64,000 nucleotides of DNA from Erythrobasidium yunnanense (Eukaryota; Basidiomycota; Cystobasidiomycetes; Erythrobasidiales; Erythrobasidiaceae). Each line of letters starts with the position of its first letter. The stretch's first letter is position 1. Position numbers and translations under genes: made by a program. A model generated the notes under the pieces. It searched no databases and was not told the DNA's origin. It worked only from the letters and a program-made list of their open reading frames with translations. Shown one piece after another: positions 10,732-20,347 of the stretch. The stretch is from the NCBI GenBank assembly GCA_001600175.1, contig BCJC01000003.1, forward strand, positions 248,001 through 312,000. Reading direction: 5' to 3'.

Positions 10732-11422
10732 TTACAATGATCTCCCAGCGTGCTCTATACCAGTTCCTCCAGGACCAGCTGCATCAGCCGTATGAGCTAT
10801 CAACGAATATCTAACCGTATTATCGCGCGTGATCATCTCCGCGATCAAGGCATGCGCCAGAAGATCCGTAGGTTCATCATTGAACAGAAGAGTATTCTTG
10901 CTCTTCGTAGAAGCGTCCATGAGGTGAATCTCGCCTGGTGGACCTAGGAAGAAAATAGCTAGTGGTGGAGCATCTTCTGGCTGAGCGGGATCGACGAGCT
11001 GAAATAGCCAACGAGTGAGACTAAAATTTGTCAGCAGTATTTGACGTACCTCTAGAGCTGATGAAATACGAGAAGATCTTATCTGATAAGTCTGACCATT
11101 CACTTCAAAGCGATCGCGGGTGCTTCCAGACACATTAGCTGCCGTTAATAGTCATTTAGTATTATACATACTCCGCAAACATCCCTTTGGCTTTTAGGAA
11201 ATCCCGAAAGCTACATTCAGTTCCGCTTTCTAGGAAGCAGACTTTCCCACCCATGCCTCTTCGTAAGCTAGCATATGGTGTATCGCCATTCTTGTATATG
11301 GTGTGAATGGCATGTCGTGCGAGTCGTTTTTGCTTGACTATCGTGAAGATGGTCTTGTTAGAGTCGGAGTTAACTATCCGGATCTCGCCGTCACTGGCAC
11401 GGCGGTAAATGAGGACAATCAT
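10732..11422 (-). CDS. DUF6593-like protein, copy A
   Basis: Three exons: about 11170-11422 (MIVLIYRRASDGEIRIVNS, IVKQKRLARHAIHTIYK, GGKVCFLESGTECSFRDFL); about 11050-11139 (STRDRFEVNGQTYQIRSSRI); and 10732 to about 11000 (LVDPAQPEDAPPLAIFFLGP, DLLAHALIAEMITRDNT, ending GIEHAGRSL). About 200 residues. The beta-rich layout, with a central RF-G-Y motif and a hydrophobic last helix, resembles the fungal DUF6593 family, whose function is unknown. A clear paralog with the same exon layout lies at 13707-14397 on the same strand, with an F-box gene between them. Confidence 0.65.
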
Positions 11423-11820
11423 GTTTGATGTTAGTGAGGTAGGTAGGAGGACAAGGCAGAGGTATCATGATGAAGATGTCCAGGAACTCGGCAGACATGG
11501 AAGCCGGGCTTGGCATTGGCAAGCTTTTGCAACAGCTGGACTTAGTGTTCAAAGGGAGTAGGACGATGGTAGATTCAGGTCGAAGCTGAGTTGGCAGGAG
11601 AAGCGCGATAAGACGCAGTAAGAAAAGACGATAAAATACAACAAATCGAAGGTTTAGAAAGGAAAGGAGAAGAGGAAGAGAAAGCTAAAGATGAGAGAAC
11701 GAATGCGAAAATACTAGGTATATACGAAAGCGAGGCATACTGTCCGCGCATTTCATATTGGTATGCCAGGAAATATCCAAGCTCGAATACGAAGGTGACT
11801 GCAATGGAGCATCGCTTCGT

Positions 11821-13222
11821 TCAAGTGCGTGTTCCCTCCAAGATCTCCTTATCCGAATCCTCCTCATAAGACTCGTTCCCATCCGAGTTCCCCTCTAAAG
11901 ATTCATCGTCCTCTGAACCCTGCTCGTCTGAGCTTTCCTCGCCCGAGACTTCCTCATCTGAGCTATCTGAAGATGACGACTCATCTTCTTCCTCTGCGAA
12001 AGTCTCGACGTCTGTTGCCTGGGAGTAGTACCATTGAATCCAGGGTCCAAACGACGAATGTCCGTGATGAGAAAGAGCAAGATTTTGGAGTTCTGCTTCT
12101 ATGCCCTTGGCTCTTTGATCCAGATCGCTCGCTAGCAAGGCGTGTGACTTCTTCACGAACAGAGTGAAGCATGCATCCTCAAGCTGCGGACACCACGCGC
12201 TGCTTGCGAAACATTCCCTAACTTGCCTTTCTATGCCCTCAAGCACAGGAAGCAGCATAGAAGTCTCTGGGAAGCCAAGCGAAATCTTAAAAGTGATGCT
12301 TTGTACGGAAGGCGGCAGGAAGGGCAGGTAATAGAGGAAGTCCGCACCGCTGACTTCTACCGCTAGAAGATTGAAATGTCGCTGAAGATTGATGCGACAT
12401 TCTGGTAGATGGGGGAGATCGTCCGTATTCAGACTGAGACGGCGGCGGCCAGGCCCAGCACCCAAAAGAGCCCGAAGAACGGTATCGCTGATTTCACCCT
12501 CAACCTGAACCTCCTCCAAGTGTGGAGATAAGGCTATGAGCCTGCAGATTGCCTGAGCGCAGATGGTTGAATCCTCGCCCCAAAAGTACAGTTCCTTGAG
12601 ACTGGTGCAATAAACCGCATCCTCGATGACGATCGGGAATTCGGGAGGAAAGCCAACGCGAGACTGATTGATCGTGAGCGAGTCCAATCGCAATCTCGCG
12701 ACATTCTCTGGAAGAGCCGACAGGATGATGCTGATCCATGAATAAGTGTTTACCATCGTCGAGCTGGCGAGAGAGAGGCTGTGCAGATTCGCCAGCCCCT
12801 TAAGAGCGCTCTGGAACTCCACTACATCGCTGACGGCATTGTTTGCTACTGAGATTCCCGGAAGTCCATCGAGATCGAGAGAGCGAACCCGAGGAACCGC
12901 ATTAAGGAGCTTAGCGATGCCAACAAGAGCACCGCGGGCCAAGGGAGGACCCTCGTATCCGTAAAGTGTGAGGTCTCTAACCAGATGACCATGGGGAACT
13001 CCGACGCCATCCGCGGTCTCTAACATGCCTTGGTGGAAAGCAATTCTAGGCAGGGTTGTGTCTGCATCGGGATCGTCGACACAAAGTCGAAGCTTGCGGA
13101 AGAGGAAAGATTTGGCGAGCCCATAGTGAGTCCGATTTGCTTGGGCCACATTCCCGAGAGTCGTTTTGTCACGAAGGATAGAATGTGACGGACCACATCA
13201 TCGTTGAGATCGCCAAAAGCCA
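11821..13222 (-). CDS. F-box/leucine-rich-repeat-type protein with an apparent 1-nt frame break
   Basis: The N-terminus at 13222 reads MAFGDLNDDVVRHILSFV, a good F-box start, which in SCF ubiquitin ligases binds Skp1. The main frame (11821-13149) continues with VAQANRTHYGLAKSFLFRKL, a typical second half of an F-box, and then weak LRR-like segments (VRSLDLDGLPGIS, NLHSLSLASSTM, LKELYFWGED, HLEEVQVEGEI). The C-terminal 60 residues are extremely acidic (Ser/Glu/Asp repeats, near 11830-12000). The two F-box halves are in different frames with no workable intron between them; the shift lies near an AAAA run (TTTT at 13164-13167 on the plus strand). A one-base undercall there would join the frames. 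Confidence 0.65.
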
Positions 13223-13706
13223 TAGTAGAGACCGGAAGGATGACAATGAAGGAGGAGAGGTGGTGTATCGTCAGCTCGTTGGGTAGACGGCAGTGGAAAC
13301 TCAGACTGTGAATGATCAACAAAACACGAATTCAAAGATGTGGCCGGCCAGTAAACAGTTTCTGGTGCGTATCCGATCTGACCAGTTGCAATGCGAATGC
13401 GGGGATCTGAGCCTAGATCAACAGCGAGAGGGCCTCCAGCAGGGAGTGAGCAGCAATATATAGCATGATGTCGTGTATCATGACGCCCGTTGCGCGTTTG
13501 CGAATGATTCGCCGATTGATCGGAAGTGAAGAGAAGAGCGGCCTTCTTTTACGGGCTCTTCGTTTTTTTGGCAGTGCGACAAGCATCTGTGTGGTTGTAT
13601 ATATACGCTGGCAGCCTTTCTATGTTACTGAGATGCTACAGGCACTTCCTTTTGTACACTAGAAGACGAATGAAAGCACATGGACGACTTCCTAGCCTCC
13701 ATCCAT
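13223..13706. other. Intergenic region between F-box gene and DUF6593-like copy B
   Basis: About 480 bases with only short frames. It holds the F-box promoter and the 3' flank of DUF6593-like copy B. A TATATATA-like stretch occurs near 13597. No other element is seen. Confidence 0.45.
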
Positions 13707-14397
13707 TTACAATGACTTTCCTATAAACTCTACTGCCGTTCCTCCTGGGCCTTTGACGCCCGAGACAAGCGCGTTTGTCGCCAGCCGAGCGGTGTTGTCC
13801 CGCGTAATCATTTCCGCAATCAGGGCATATGCCAGAAGATCTGTAGCTTCGTCATGGTCGTTGAAGAGCATAGTTTCTGCCTTTTCTGAATTGCTGATGT
13901 GGATCTCGCCAGGCGGGCCTAGGAAGAAAGTCGCCAGGGCAGGAGCGGAGGCAGGCTGAAGTGGATCGATGAGCTGCGTGACATCTGTGTAAGCTGTTTA
14001 GATGTTCGTGTATCTTGTAACCTACCTCCAATGCCGTTGAAAGTCGAGACGATCTCATCTGATATGTTTCGCCATAGACAGAAAAGCGGTCGCGGCTGCG
14101 GCAACAGGGTCTTAGACAAAATCGGGATCGACTGAAAACCTAGACCTACTTCGAAAGCAACCCTTTACCTCGCAGGAACTCGCGGAAGCTGAGTTGGGCG
14201 CCGCTCTCCAGAAAGCAGACTTTCCCGCCATTGCCTCTTCTCAGGGTCGCATATGGTTTATCGCCTCTGTAAATAGTGTGCAGGGGATGTCGAGTAAACT
14301 TCTTCTGCTTGACGACGGTGAAGACGGCATGACCGGTGTCTTGATGCAGAATCTCATACTCGGTGTCTCGGATCTGGTTGTACAGCAGTACAGTCAT
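13707..14397 (-). CDS. DUF6593-like protein, copy B
   Basis: Paralog of the gene at 10732-11422 with the same three-exon plan. Exon 1 (about 14155-14397): MTVLLYNQIRDTEYEILHQD, VVKQKKFTRHPLHTIYRG, GGKVCFLESGAQLSFREFLR. Exon 2 (about 14030-14100): RDRFSVYGETYQMRSSRLST. Exon 3 (13707 to about 13980): LIDPLQPASAPALATFFLGP, DLLAYALIAEMITRDNT, ending GTAVEFIGKSL. Residue identity to copy A is high throughout, and both copies keep KVCFLESG, FFLGPPGEIH and LIAEMITRDNT. No stop breaks the frame. Function unknown. Confidence 0.65.
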
Positions 14398-14589
14398 GTT
14401 GTGTGTGCATTGGCATAAGTGGGTTAAAGAGAGAGAAGCACTTCTTGTCGAGAAACGCCGGCAGATTTAGGGCTTGGCGCCGCCCCATCTCTCGCAGGTG
14501 CATTCGCATGATCTCGGAACGATCATCTACGCAGCGATGATATATGCAGCATGTCTCTGACTTCGTTGCGAAGGTAGTCGCGAGCCTCA

Positions 14590-15080
14590 AATGTGTGCAA
14601 AGAAGAAAGTCAATAATGGAAAACTATAGCTGTCAATCACGCTCGCACGGGCGCCTCATCAATATCAACACCATCATATGAAGATACAACATGCATGCAC
14701 TGGTTTCCGCAAGCGTCATATGTAAAATCGAGGAAACAGGTACAATACGGCTTAAGTCAGTCAATCGCGCTCGCAGGCCTTGCGCAGAGATATCAACAAT
14801 GGGATCTGTATGTGTAGCGTGCATGCACAAGCGCGCAACAACATGCGACCGCTACAAAGACACGATCGAAAAGGCAGGCACCGAAAGCAAATATACAATA
14901 AGTCAGTCAATCACGTTCGCACGGCTTGAAATGAGATATCCGTGGTTGTTTACACACGCACAATACATACTCATGCTCGTGGAAATCACAAAGCTGAATG
15001 CAATCGTGCAGGCCGGAGGCACGAAAAGAAGAAATCGCAATAGCTCCGTCAGATACGTTCGCACGGGCTCGCAAAGAAGC
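14590..15080. repeat. Diverged tandem repeat, about four units of ~130-145 bp
   Basis: The motif GTCAATCACGCTCGCACGG recurs with changes at about 14633, 14761, 14907 and 15049 (spacing about 128, 146 and 142). Each later copy is preceded by a related A-rich segment ending in AAGTCAG or CCGTCAG and followed by a GAGATATC/ATCAACA-type segment and a TGCATGCAC or similar stretch. No protein is conserved across the units. It lies between DUF6593-like copy B and the tRNA-Ala gene. Confidence 0.55.
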
Positions 15081-15181
15081 TCTACGCTACTGTAAAGTGT
15101 TGCACAACACGTAGCGTATCTGGGAGCTGCAAAAAGATATCGGCAGGCCGTAGAGCTACGACCGGCAAAAGAAGAACTTGG

Positions 15182-15266
15182 TGGAGGATAAGGGCATCGA
15201 TCCCTTTACCTCGCGCAGACACGACGTAATGCTAAGCGCGCGCTCTGCCATCTGAGCTAATCCCCC
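15182..15266 (-). tRNA. tRNA-Ala (anticodon AGC) with a ~12-nt intron
   Basis: On the minus strand the sequence folds as a complete tRNA: acceptor arm GGGGGAT / ATCCTCC with discriminator A, D arm GCTC...GAGC, anticodon stem CGCGC / GCGCG, loop TTAGCA with AGC anticodon, and T arm AAGGG-ATCGATG-CCCTT. The bases TTACGTCGTGTC sit after position 37, the canonical place for a nuclear tRNA intron. Box A (TAGCTCAGATGG) and box B (GGATCGATGCC) are present. A LINE begins within about 75 bp upstream of the tRNA 5' end. Confidence 0.93.
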
Positions 15267-15338
15267 GGTTTTAGTACGCGCTTTTGTTTTGTAGAATAAC
15301 GACACTTCCCCAATTTTGCGAGCGCCCGCGGCTATAGT

Positions 15339-16505
15339 ATGTCAAAACAAAAATCATACGCTAGCGCTACAAGAGTCAAGCACGATAATGCTGTGGCATC
15401 CGTGGTCCCGAATATCGCGTCAGAACGGGCAAATTGTCTCTCCTTCACGATCCCCAAAGGCACTAAGGTTTCGATTCCGGATGTAGCCCAAGCCCTGGAG
15501 AAGCTAGGAGAAGGCGTAGAGTGCTTTGTACCGTTGATTGAAGATGGTACAATCATACTACAAGTCCTCGAAGACTCGGAAAATACAAAGAAACTGGTCC
15601 ATAGGATGATCGAAGATGGACTACCACTCAAAGGCATTACGGCAATGATTGCCAGACTTCCCCAGGCTGCAGTTGGAGGAGAGCGTATTGCAGGACGCGT
15701 TCAAGACTTCACACCCACGTCCCTGGGAATCGCCGCTCTCAAGGCTCACCTCGAGAAGTTTGGCGATCTGATCAGTTTCCGTGTCAATCATCATGCGGGC
15801 ACACGCGTCTATAATCGTACAGCAGACTTTCTGATCAATATCTCCCAATCACACAAGCTTCCCTTAGCCGCGTTCCGTGTCGACAACGAGACTTGGGCCG
15901 AAGACGCGAAAATCACCATTGTTACCAGGACGAAATTTTGCTACTTCTGCAGGAGCACTGAACATGTGCGTAAAGACTGCACAGAGGCACCTCGCTGCTG
16001 GCACTGTTTGGACCGCGATCATCCTCCATCTCGATGCCGCAACCGCAACAAGCCCGTCCAGTTCAACTACAAGTCTGCTTACGAGTTCACGGATCCTTAC
16101 AGTGGATGGGATGCCGAAGATATGCCAATAGACGACTTCGAAATCCATCGCGAACCCGAACCAGTTTTGCAGGGCTCGATCACCAGTGCACACGCTCCTG
16201 GAGGAGCCCTAGCAGCACCAAAAGCGCCGCAGACGGAGATGATGGAGGTAGTGCCGGCTACAGCTGTGCAAGCCACAGGAAGCGGAAGTCCAGCAGTCAT
16301 TCAGACCAGCGTTCCGCCTTCTGTGAGTATCGAGCCGATCCTTGGGAAAAGAGCTCCGACTGCCATCGATTCATCAGGTTTCCAAATGGTTACGAAGAAG
16401 CAGCACAGAGGAGCCCCAAGCATCAGCATTCCTCGTCCCAGCCCGTACGATCCAAGTCCACGCAGGATAGGCGAAATGCAAAGGCGACTTTCCACCTCTG
16501 CATGA
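15339..16505 (+). CDS. LINE ORF1, gag-like RNA-binding protein
   Basis: 388 residues, starting MSKQKSYASATRVKH. The middle (about residues 30-170) has an RRM-like alternation of beta and alpha segments. Two zinc knuckles follow at about residues 200-230: CYFCRSTEHVRKDC and CWHCLDRDHPPSRC, both CX2CX4HX4C. The C-terminal 130 residues are Pro/Ala/Ser-rich. Such proteins coat the LINE RNA and help form the particle that carries it. The TGA stop (16503-16505) overlaps the ORF2 start codon. Confidence 0.85.
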   Translation: MSKQKSYASATRVKHDNAVASVVPNIASERANCLSFTIPKGTKVSIPDVAQALEKLGEGVECFVPLIEDGTIILQVLEDSENTKKLVHRMIEDGLPLKGITAMIARLPQAAVGGERIAGRVQDFTPTSLGIAALKAHLEKFGDLISFRVNHHAGTRVYNRTADFLINISQSHKLPLAAFRVDNETWAEDAKITIVTRTKFCYFCRSTEHVRKDCTEAPRCWHCLDRDHPPSRCRNRNKPVQFNYKSAYEFTDPYSGWDAEDMPIDDFEIHREPEPVLQGSITSAHAPGGALAAPKAPQTEMMEVVPATAVQATGSGSPAVIQTSVPPSVSIEPILGKRAPTAIDSSGFQMVTKKQHRGAPSISIPRPSPYDPSPRRIGEMQRRLSTSA

Positions 16506-17493
16506 AGAGAGAGATCACCATCGCATCATCAAATGTGCAGCGTATTTTCCACTCTGCACTTNGTATACCCTTCTTTTCTCACTACGCAAAACGAACGGTG
16601 ATCNACATTTTCCTTCTCTCAGAAGTAGGGATTTTGTCCGATGCCGATGTAACAACACTTACTCAAGAAGCTCAGACACAAGGCCTCGGCTCTCTCTTCT
16701 TCGCTTCTACACAGGCTGCGATCCTATGGCGGCTCTCTTCTTCGTTCCTGGCGGAGGGCCCCCGCTCAGTCAACGTCCTCGCTGCCAAGCTCGCTATCTC
16801 GAATCGCATCGTAGATGCTACCTTCGACATCTACGGCAATCCCTATCACTTCGTTTCTGCCTATGCACCGGTCAANCCCACAGAAAGGAAGCTCTTCCTC
16901 AAGGACTTGAATACGCACCTTCCTCCCTTCGTCGATGATACACGTCTTGTCATCGGTGGTGATTGGAACTGTGTGCAAGACCCCCTCCTCGATTCTTCGA
17001 ATACTTTGAGCGCCAATCTGGGCGGACCAGAATTACAGACAATCATTTCGCAGTCTTCCCTCACCGATACATTTCGCCTNCAGAATCCGACGAAGCGCCT
17101 ATTCACCAATCGAGCATCTCATGGCAGCGATAGACGATTGGATATGATCTTCGTCTCACCATATCTCGAAGGGCTCGTCCATTCTACTTTCCACCTGCAA
17201 CGCTTCAAGCAACAACATACGCATCTTCCCATCGGCTTGCGGCTCACTATACCGGAGGCTATACTAGTAGGCAAAGGTACCTTTCGGCTGCGGGACGATG
17301 TCCTTGATCGACCACTAGTGGTCAATGATTTACGGCGAACGATCGTCAGATTGTACGATTCCGCCATTCAAGATGGTTCTAATGCCATTTCTGCCTGGCG
17401 AGCCGTTAAAACAGCTCTAGCGTTCCACATTAGAGAGCTAGACAAAGAGACTGCCCCAGAAGGCAGAACCCAGCAACAAGAACACCGGCTTCT
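16502..17493 (+). CDS. LINE ORF2 (endonuclease part), truncated by gap
   Basis: Begins MKREITIASSNVQRIF at 16502, sharing the bases ATGA with the ORF1 stop. Endonuclease landmarks of the exonuclease III/APE fold: SNVQ (usually NVNG), LLSEVG, SAYAPV, GGDWNCV, RRLDMIFVS and HTHLPIGL in the place of the final SDH motif. About 330 codons are present before the Ns; reverse transcriptase motifs would be expected after this point. It nicks target DNA for target-primed reverse transcription. Single N bases make a few residues unknown. Confidence 0.8.
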
Positions 17494-17663
17494 NNNNNNN
17501 NNNNNNNNNNNNNNNNNNNNNNNNNNNNNNNNNNNNNNNNNNNNNNNNNNNNNNNNNNNNNNNNNNNNNNNNNNNNNNNNNNNNNNNNNNNNNNNNNNNN
17601 NNNNNNNNNNNNNNNNNNNNNNNNNNNNNNNNNNNNNNNNNNNNNNNNNNNNNNNNNNNNNNN
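17494..17663. other. Assembly gap (170 Ns)
   Basis: A run of 170 undetermined bases inside the LINE. The true size is probably different, because the reverse transcriptase (normally over 1.5 kb) is missing. Confidence 0.99.
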
Positions 17664-17768
17664 ATTAACTTGTACAACGCGACTATATACACAAAAAACC
17701 GCGACATAATCATTCGCTGTATAGATTAACTTGTACAACGCGACTATATACACAAAAAAACCGCGACA
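17664..17768 (+). repeat. 61-bp tandem repeat next to the gap (about 1.7 units)
   Basis: The block ATTAACTTGTACAACGCG plus ACTATATACACAAAAAA and CCGCGACA occurs at 17664 and again at 17725, nearly identical (one extra A in the second). It abuts the N gap, so more units may be hidden. It could be the 3' tail repeat of the LINE or an independent satellite; it shows no coding potential. Confidence 0.8.
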
Positions 17769-18519
17769 AAACCGTGCACTTGCTGTGGGTGGTACGCCCT
17801 CAGTACACTCTACTACGTGCATACGGTGTGCCTAATGAGCAAATGATGGACTGGGCTGCCCGAAAAATCAAAAAAGAATCCGATATCTTGTCCTTCAGGC
17901 ACGCAGCCGCGATCGTTTCTACGAAAGACCTCAAAGCAGTACACATGCAGTGCAGTCCTATTCTGCTCGTTACAAGGTTTTGAAGCTTGGACCGCGTAAA
18001 GTAACCCTATGGTAAACATACAGCGCCACTCCAAGCTAAAGGAGGGTCACAGCGTTTTGGTACGATGATCATTGCATTGCAGAAGGGAGTCTCAACGTGT
18101 TTCGCGAACCGCTCATGCCTCAAAAAATTTGTTCGAGGTCCTGCAGGGTCTGAAGATCGACTCGTCTGTACGCAGAGGATGCAGAGCCTGTACGCGGCAC
18201 ATTGTCACAGTACAAAACGTAAAGTATCTGGAACACGTCCTGGCGCCTTGCCTCATGTAAACGCGGCCCGTCCGAAACACGAGAGTGATGTCAGCTCATT
18301 TCTAACAGTCTCAAGCAGGTAGCCTCTCATTCACTCACTTCCGTCCCTGCTCTACGCTTTCACTCTTCACGATCGAGGTTCAGTACCAGATGAAGGGACC
18401 AAGGTAGGCGGTGGTGACGGGCGCATGCAGCACAAATTGTTTCCGACGTGACGGCCTAAGTCGCTGACGGGTCAGTCTCCAGCCAGGAGTAAGTTGGTAG
18501 CTTATGTTATGGTTGAACA
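17769..18519. other. Gene-poor stretch downstream of the LINE
   Basis: Short open frames only, for example about 69 codons at 17774-17983 with DWAARKIKKESDILSFRHAA, which resembles part of a protein but matches nothing I recognise. It may contain decayed LINE or gene remnants. Confidence 0.4.
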
Positions 18520-19273
18520 TTAGACTCTGCTGGCCGAACAGGATGCCCCTTTACACTGGGCAATGATCCCCCGCCAGATGTTTTGCTCTATTATCTTGAG
18601 GTTCTTTGTAGTAGTGAGATCTTGATGGAAGCTATTTGCAGCCTTGAAAGTGTTGGAAGGAGCAGCTGTTTTCTTGAGCTGGGAATCTTCGTCTAGCTGG
18701 TAAACAGAGCTCTAAGCCTCGTAGGACTTGATATTACTTATTAGGAGGACTCACAATTGCTATAGCTTCCCTGAACTTTGCGGCACTTCGATCTCTCTAG
18801 TCATCGCTGGTTCGTGTTGTTTTCTCGGGCATGCCGAGGCCAACGTCTAGCACGTCTTTGATGGTGTCTTTGGTACTACCAGACATGTTGTTGGTGTTAG
18901 TTCTTGCTGGTTTTGCACACAGGATCGTGCAGCCTCCATTGAGCCAAATGTCCAGCTTCCGCAAAGTCTGGCGGTTCTGGGAACTCCAGGTATCGAAATC
19001 GGTGACTAATTTCCAAGTACAGTCACAGTTATGCTGCGTTGGCGCTCCAGCATACCAATAGTAGCGGCCAGCAGGAAGTAGTGATAACGCGGCTACAACT
19101 TGGGTACCCGCCGGATCCGTACTGTGAGATAGGTACCCTGGCTGATCCGGATCGACTGTCTTGCACAGGACATAGCAGGCGTCCATCACCAGATTGTAGC
19201 ACACTCCCCAGTCCTGCTGCGCTTCGGCGAGATTGTCAAGCGCCGCAAGGCTGAGGAAGGGTAAGCCGGCCAT
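18520..19273 (-). CDS. Unknown Cys-containing protein, three exons
   Basis: Exon 1 starts at 19273 (MAGLPFLSLAALDNLAEAQQ) and includes CYNLVMDACYVLCK, RYYWYAGAPTQHNCDCTWK and LNGGCTILC. The frame meets a TAG at 18797, but an intron from a GTGCTA donor to GACTAG removes it and continues in frame with RDRSAAKFREAIAI (about 18750-18796). A GTGAGT...ACCAG intron then leads to LDEDSQLKKTAAPSN and NLKIIEQNIWRGIIAQ, stopping near 18520. About 230 residues, no membrane segment, several paired Cys. Family not recognised; the 5' end may lie further upstream. Confidence 0.45.
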
Positions 19274-20347
19274 GCGAGGATGTATGTTCCCACTTGTGGA
19301 GATCAGCTAAATTCCTGGCGTGAAGGCGCTGGAGGTGTTCAGGATGACGTTCGGCTTATGCCAAGGTGTTGGTGTGCTCGTGAATGCGTTTATGAAGCGT
19401 GACGATGTCTGCCGTTCTGCCATGATCATCGGCAAAAGATGAGACGCGAGGAAGTATATCGAGTTTGTGTTGTGGTGCGTTATGAGATGGACGGCTAGTG
19501 CTGATTCAAGGCTGAGATGCGATCGGCGAATCGGCTGCGCCAGATATGACCATTTCCGACGGTTCCGGGCTCACTGTCTTTAAAGCAGTCGCAGAGACTG
19601 GCTTCCTGATATTTTCCTTCGCGCCGATAGGTACTTTGGTATGCGCGCGTCGCACCGACTTACTTTAAACGGCGTGGTGTTGCGAAATGCTTTCGTTGTG
19701 GCTTGCTGCCGCAGAGATGTACTGTGAGGGCCAGCCCCGCGACACCTACATGAGCGCTGATAGCGTCTATCAACGTCGTTATTGTGCACTTACCTTGCTA
19801 CTATCATGACACGAAGCTAATGACAGTCTATGCGTACGAGAGAACAATAGATATTAGTTGTTACTGGGTGTGAGAAGATGATAAGTGGTGGATTATAGAG
19901 AGAACCCGAAGAGGAGGGTATAGGAGGTGATATGTTAGATTAGTCAATCAAGAATAAGAAGGAAAGAGAGAAGAGCTAGAGCGGCGACCTTCTTATAGCA
20001 GCGCCGAATGATCTTCCAAAGTTTTCGCGCTAACGACGTCCAACTCCAATCTTGCGGAAGATGACATCACTGCATAGCAGAATCTCCATTGTCATTGAAG
20101 TGGAAGATTATAAACGACGTAAACGACATCAGCCGAATATCAGGCTGACGTCCTAGTATCCATGCGAGCGTCCGCGCAGGATATAGGGAAAGTATAAGCA
20201 AATCTGTCGGGCTTGCCCAAGATAATTTTACCCGTATATTGTAGCTTTGCAAAGACTCCAAGCATGAAATTGCCTTTCCCTGCTGGTTTCATTACTGTCA
20301 GTTTTAATGGCCAAAGGGCCTTTCAAAACGCATTGTATTACCGCAGT
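19274..20347. other. About 1 kb without a recognisable gene
   Basis: Only short frames on either strand. A purine-rich AGAG/GAAG segment lies around 19860-19990. No RNA gene or repeat family is recognised. Confidence 0.5.

Larger units (their letters stand above)
15290..17770 (+). mobile_element. LINE (non-LTR retrotransposon, AP-endonuclease type), incomplete at an assembly gap
   Basis: Two overlapping ORFs: a gag-like ORF1 with two CCHC knuckles and an ORF2 beginning with an apurinic-type endonuclease. This is the plan of Tad/I/R1-group LINEs. The reverse transcriptase that should follow is missing: ORF2 runs into a 170-base N gap (17494-17663), and the sequence after the gap is a short tandem repeat. 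Four single N bases (16562, 16604, 16876, 17080) fall only in this element, suggesting several near-identical copies were merged. Both ORFs are open as far as visible, so the copy looks young. The 5' boundary is placed just upstream of ORF1; no target-site duplication could be defined. Confidence 0.85.

Noticed and set aside
17774-17983. Open frame downstream of the LINE
   Set aside because: Protein-like composition but only 69 codons and no recognised domain; kept as possible remnant, not called a gene.
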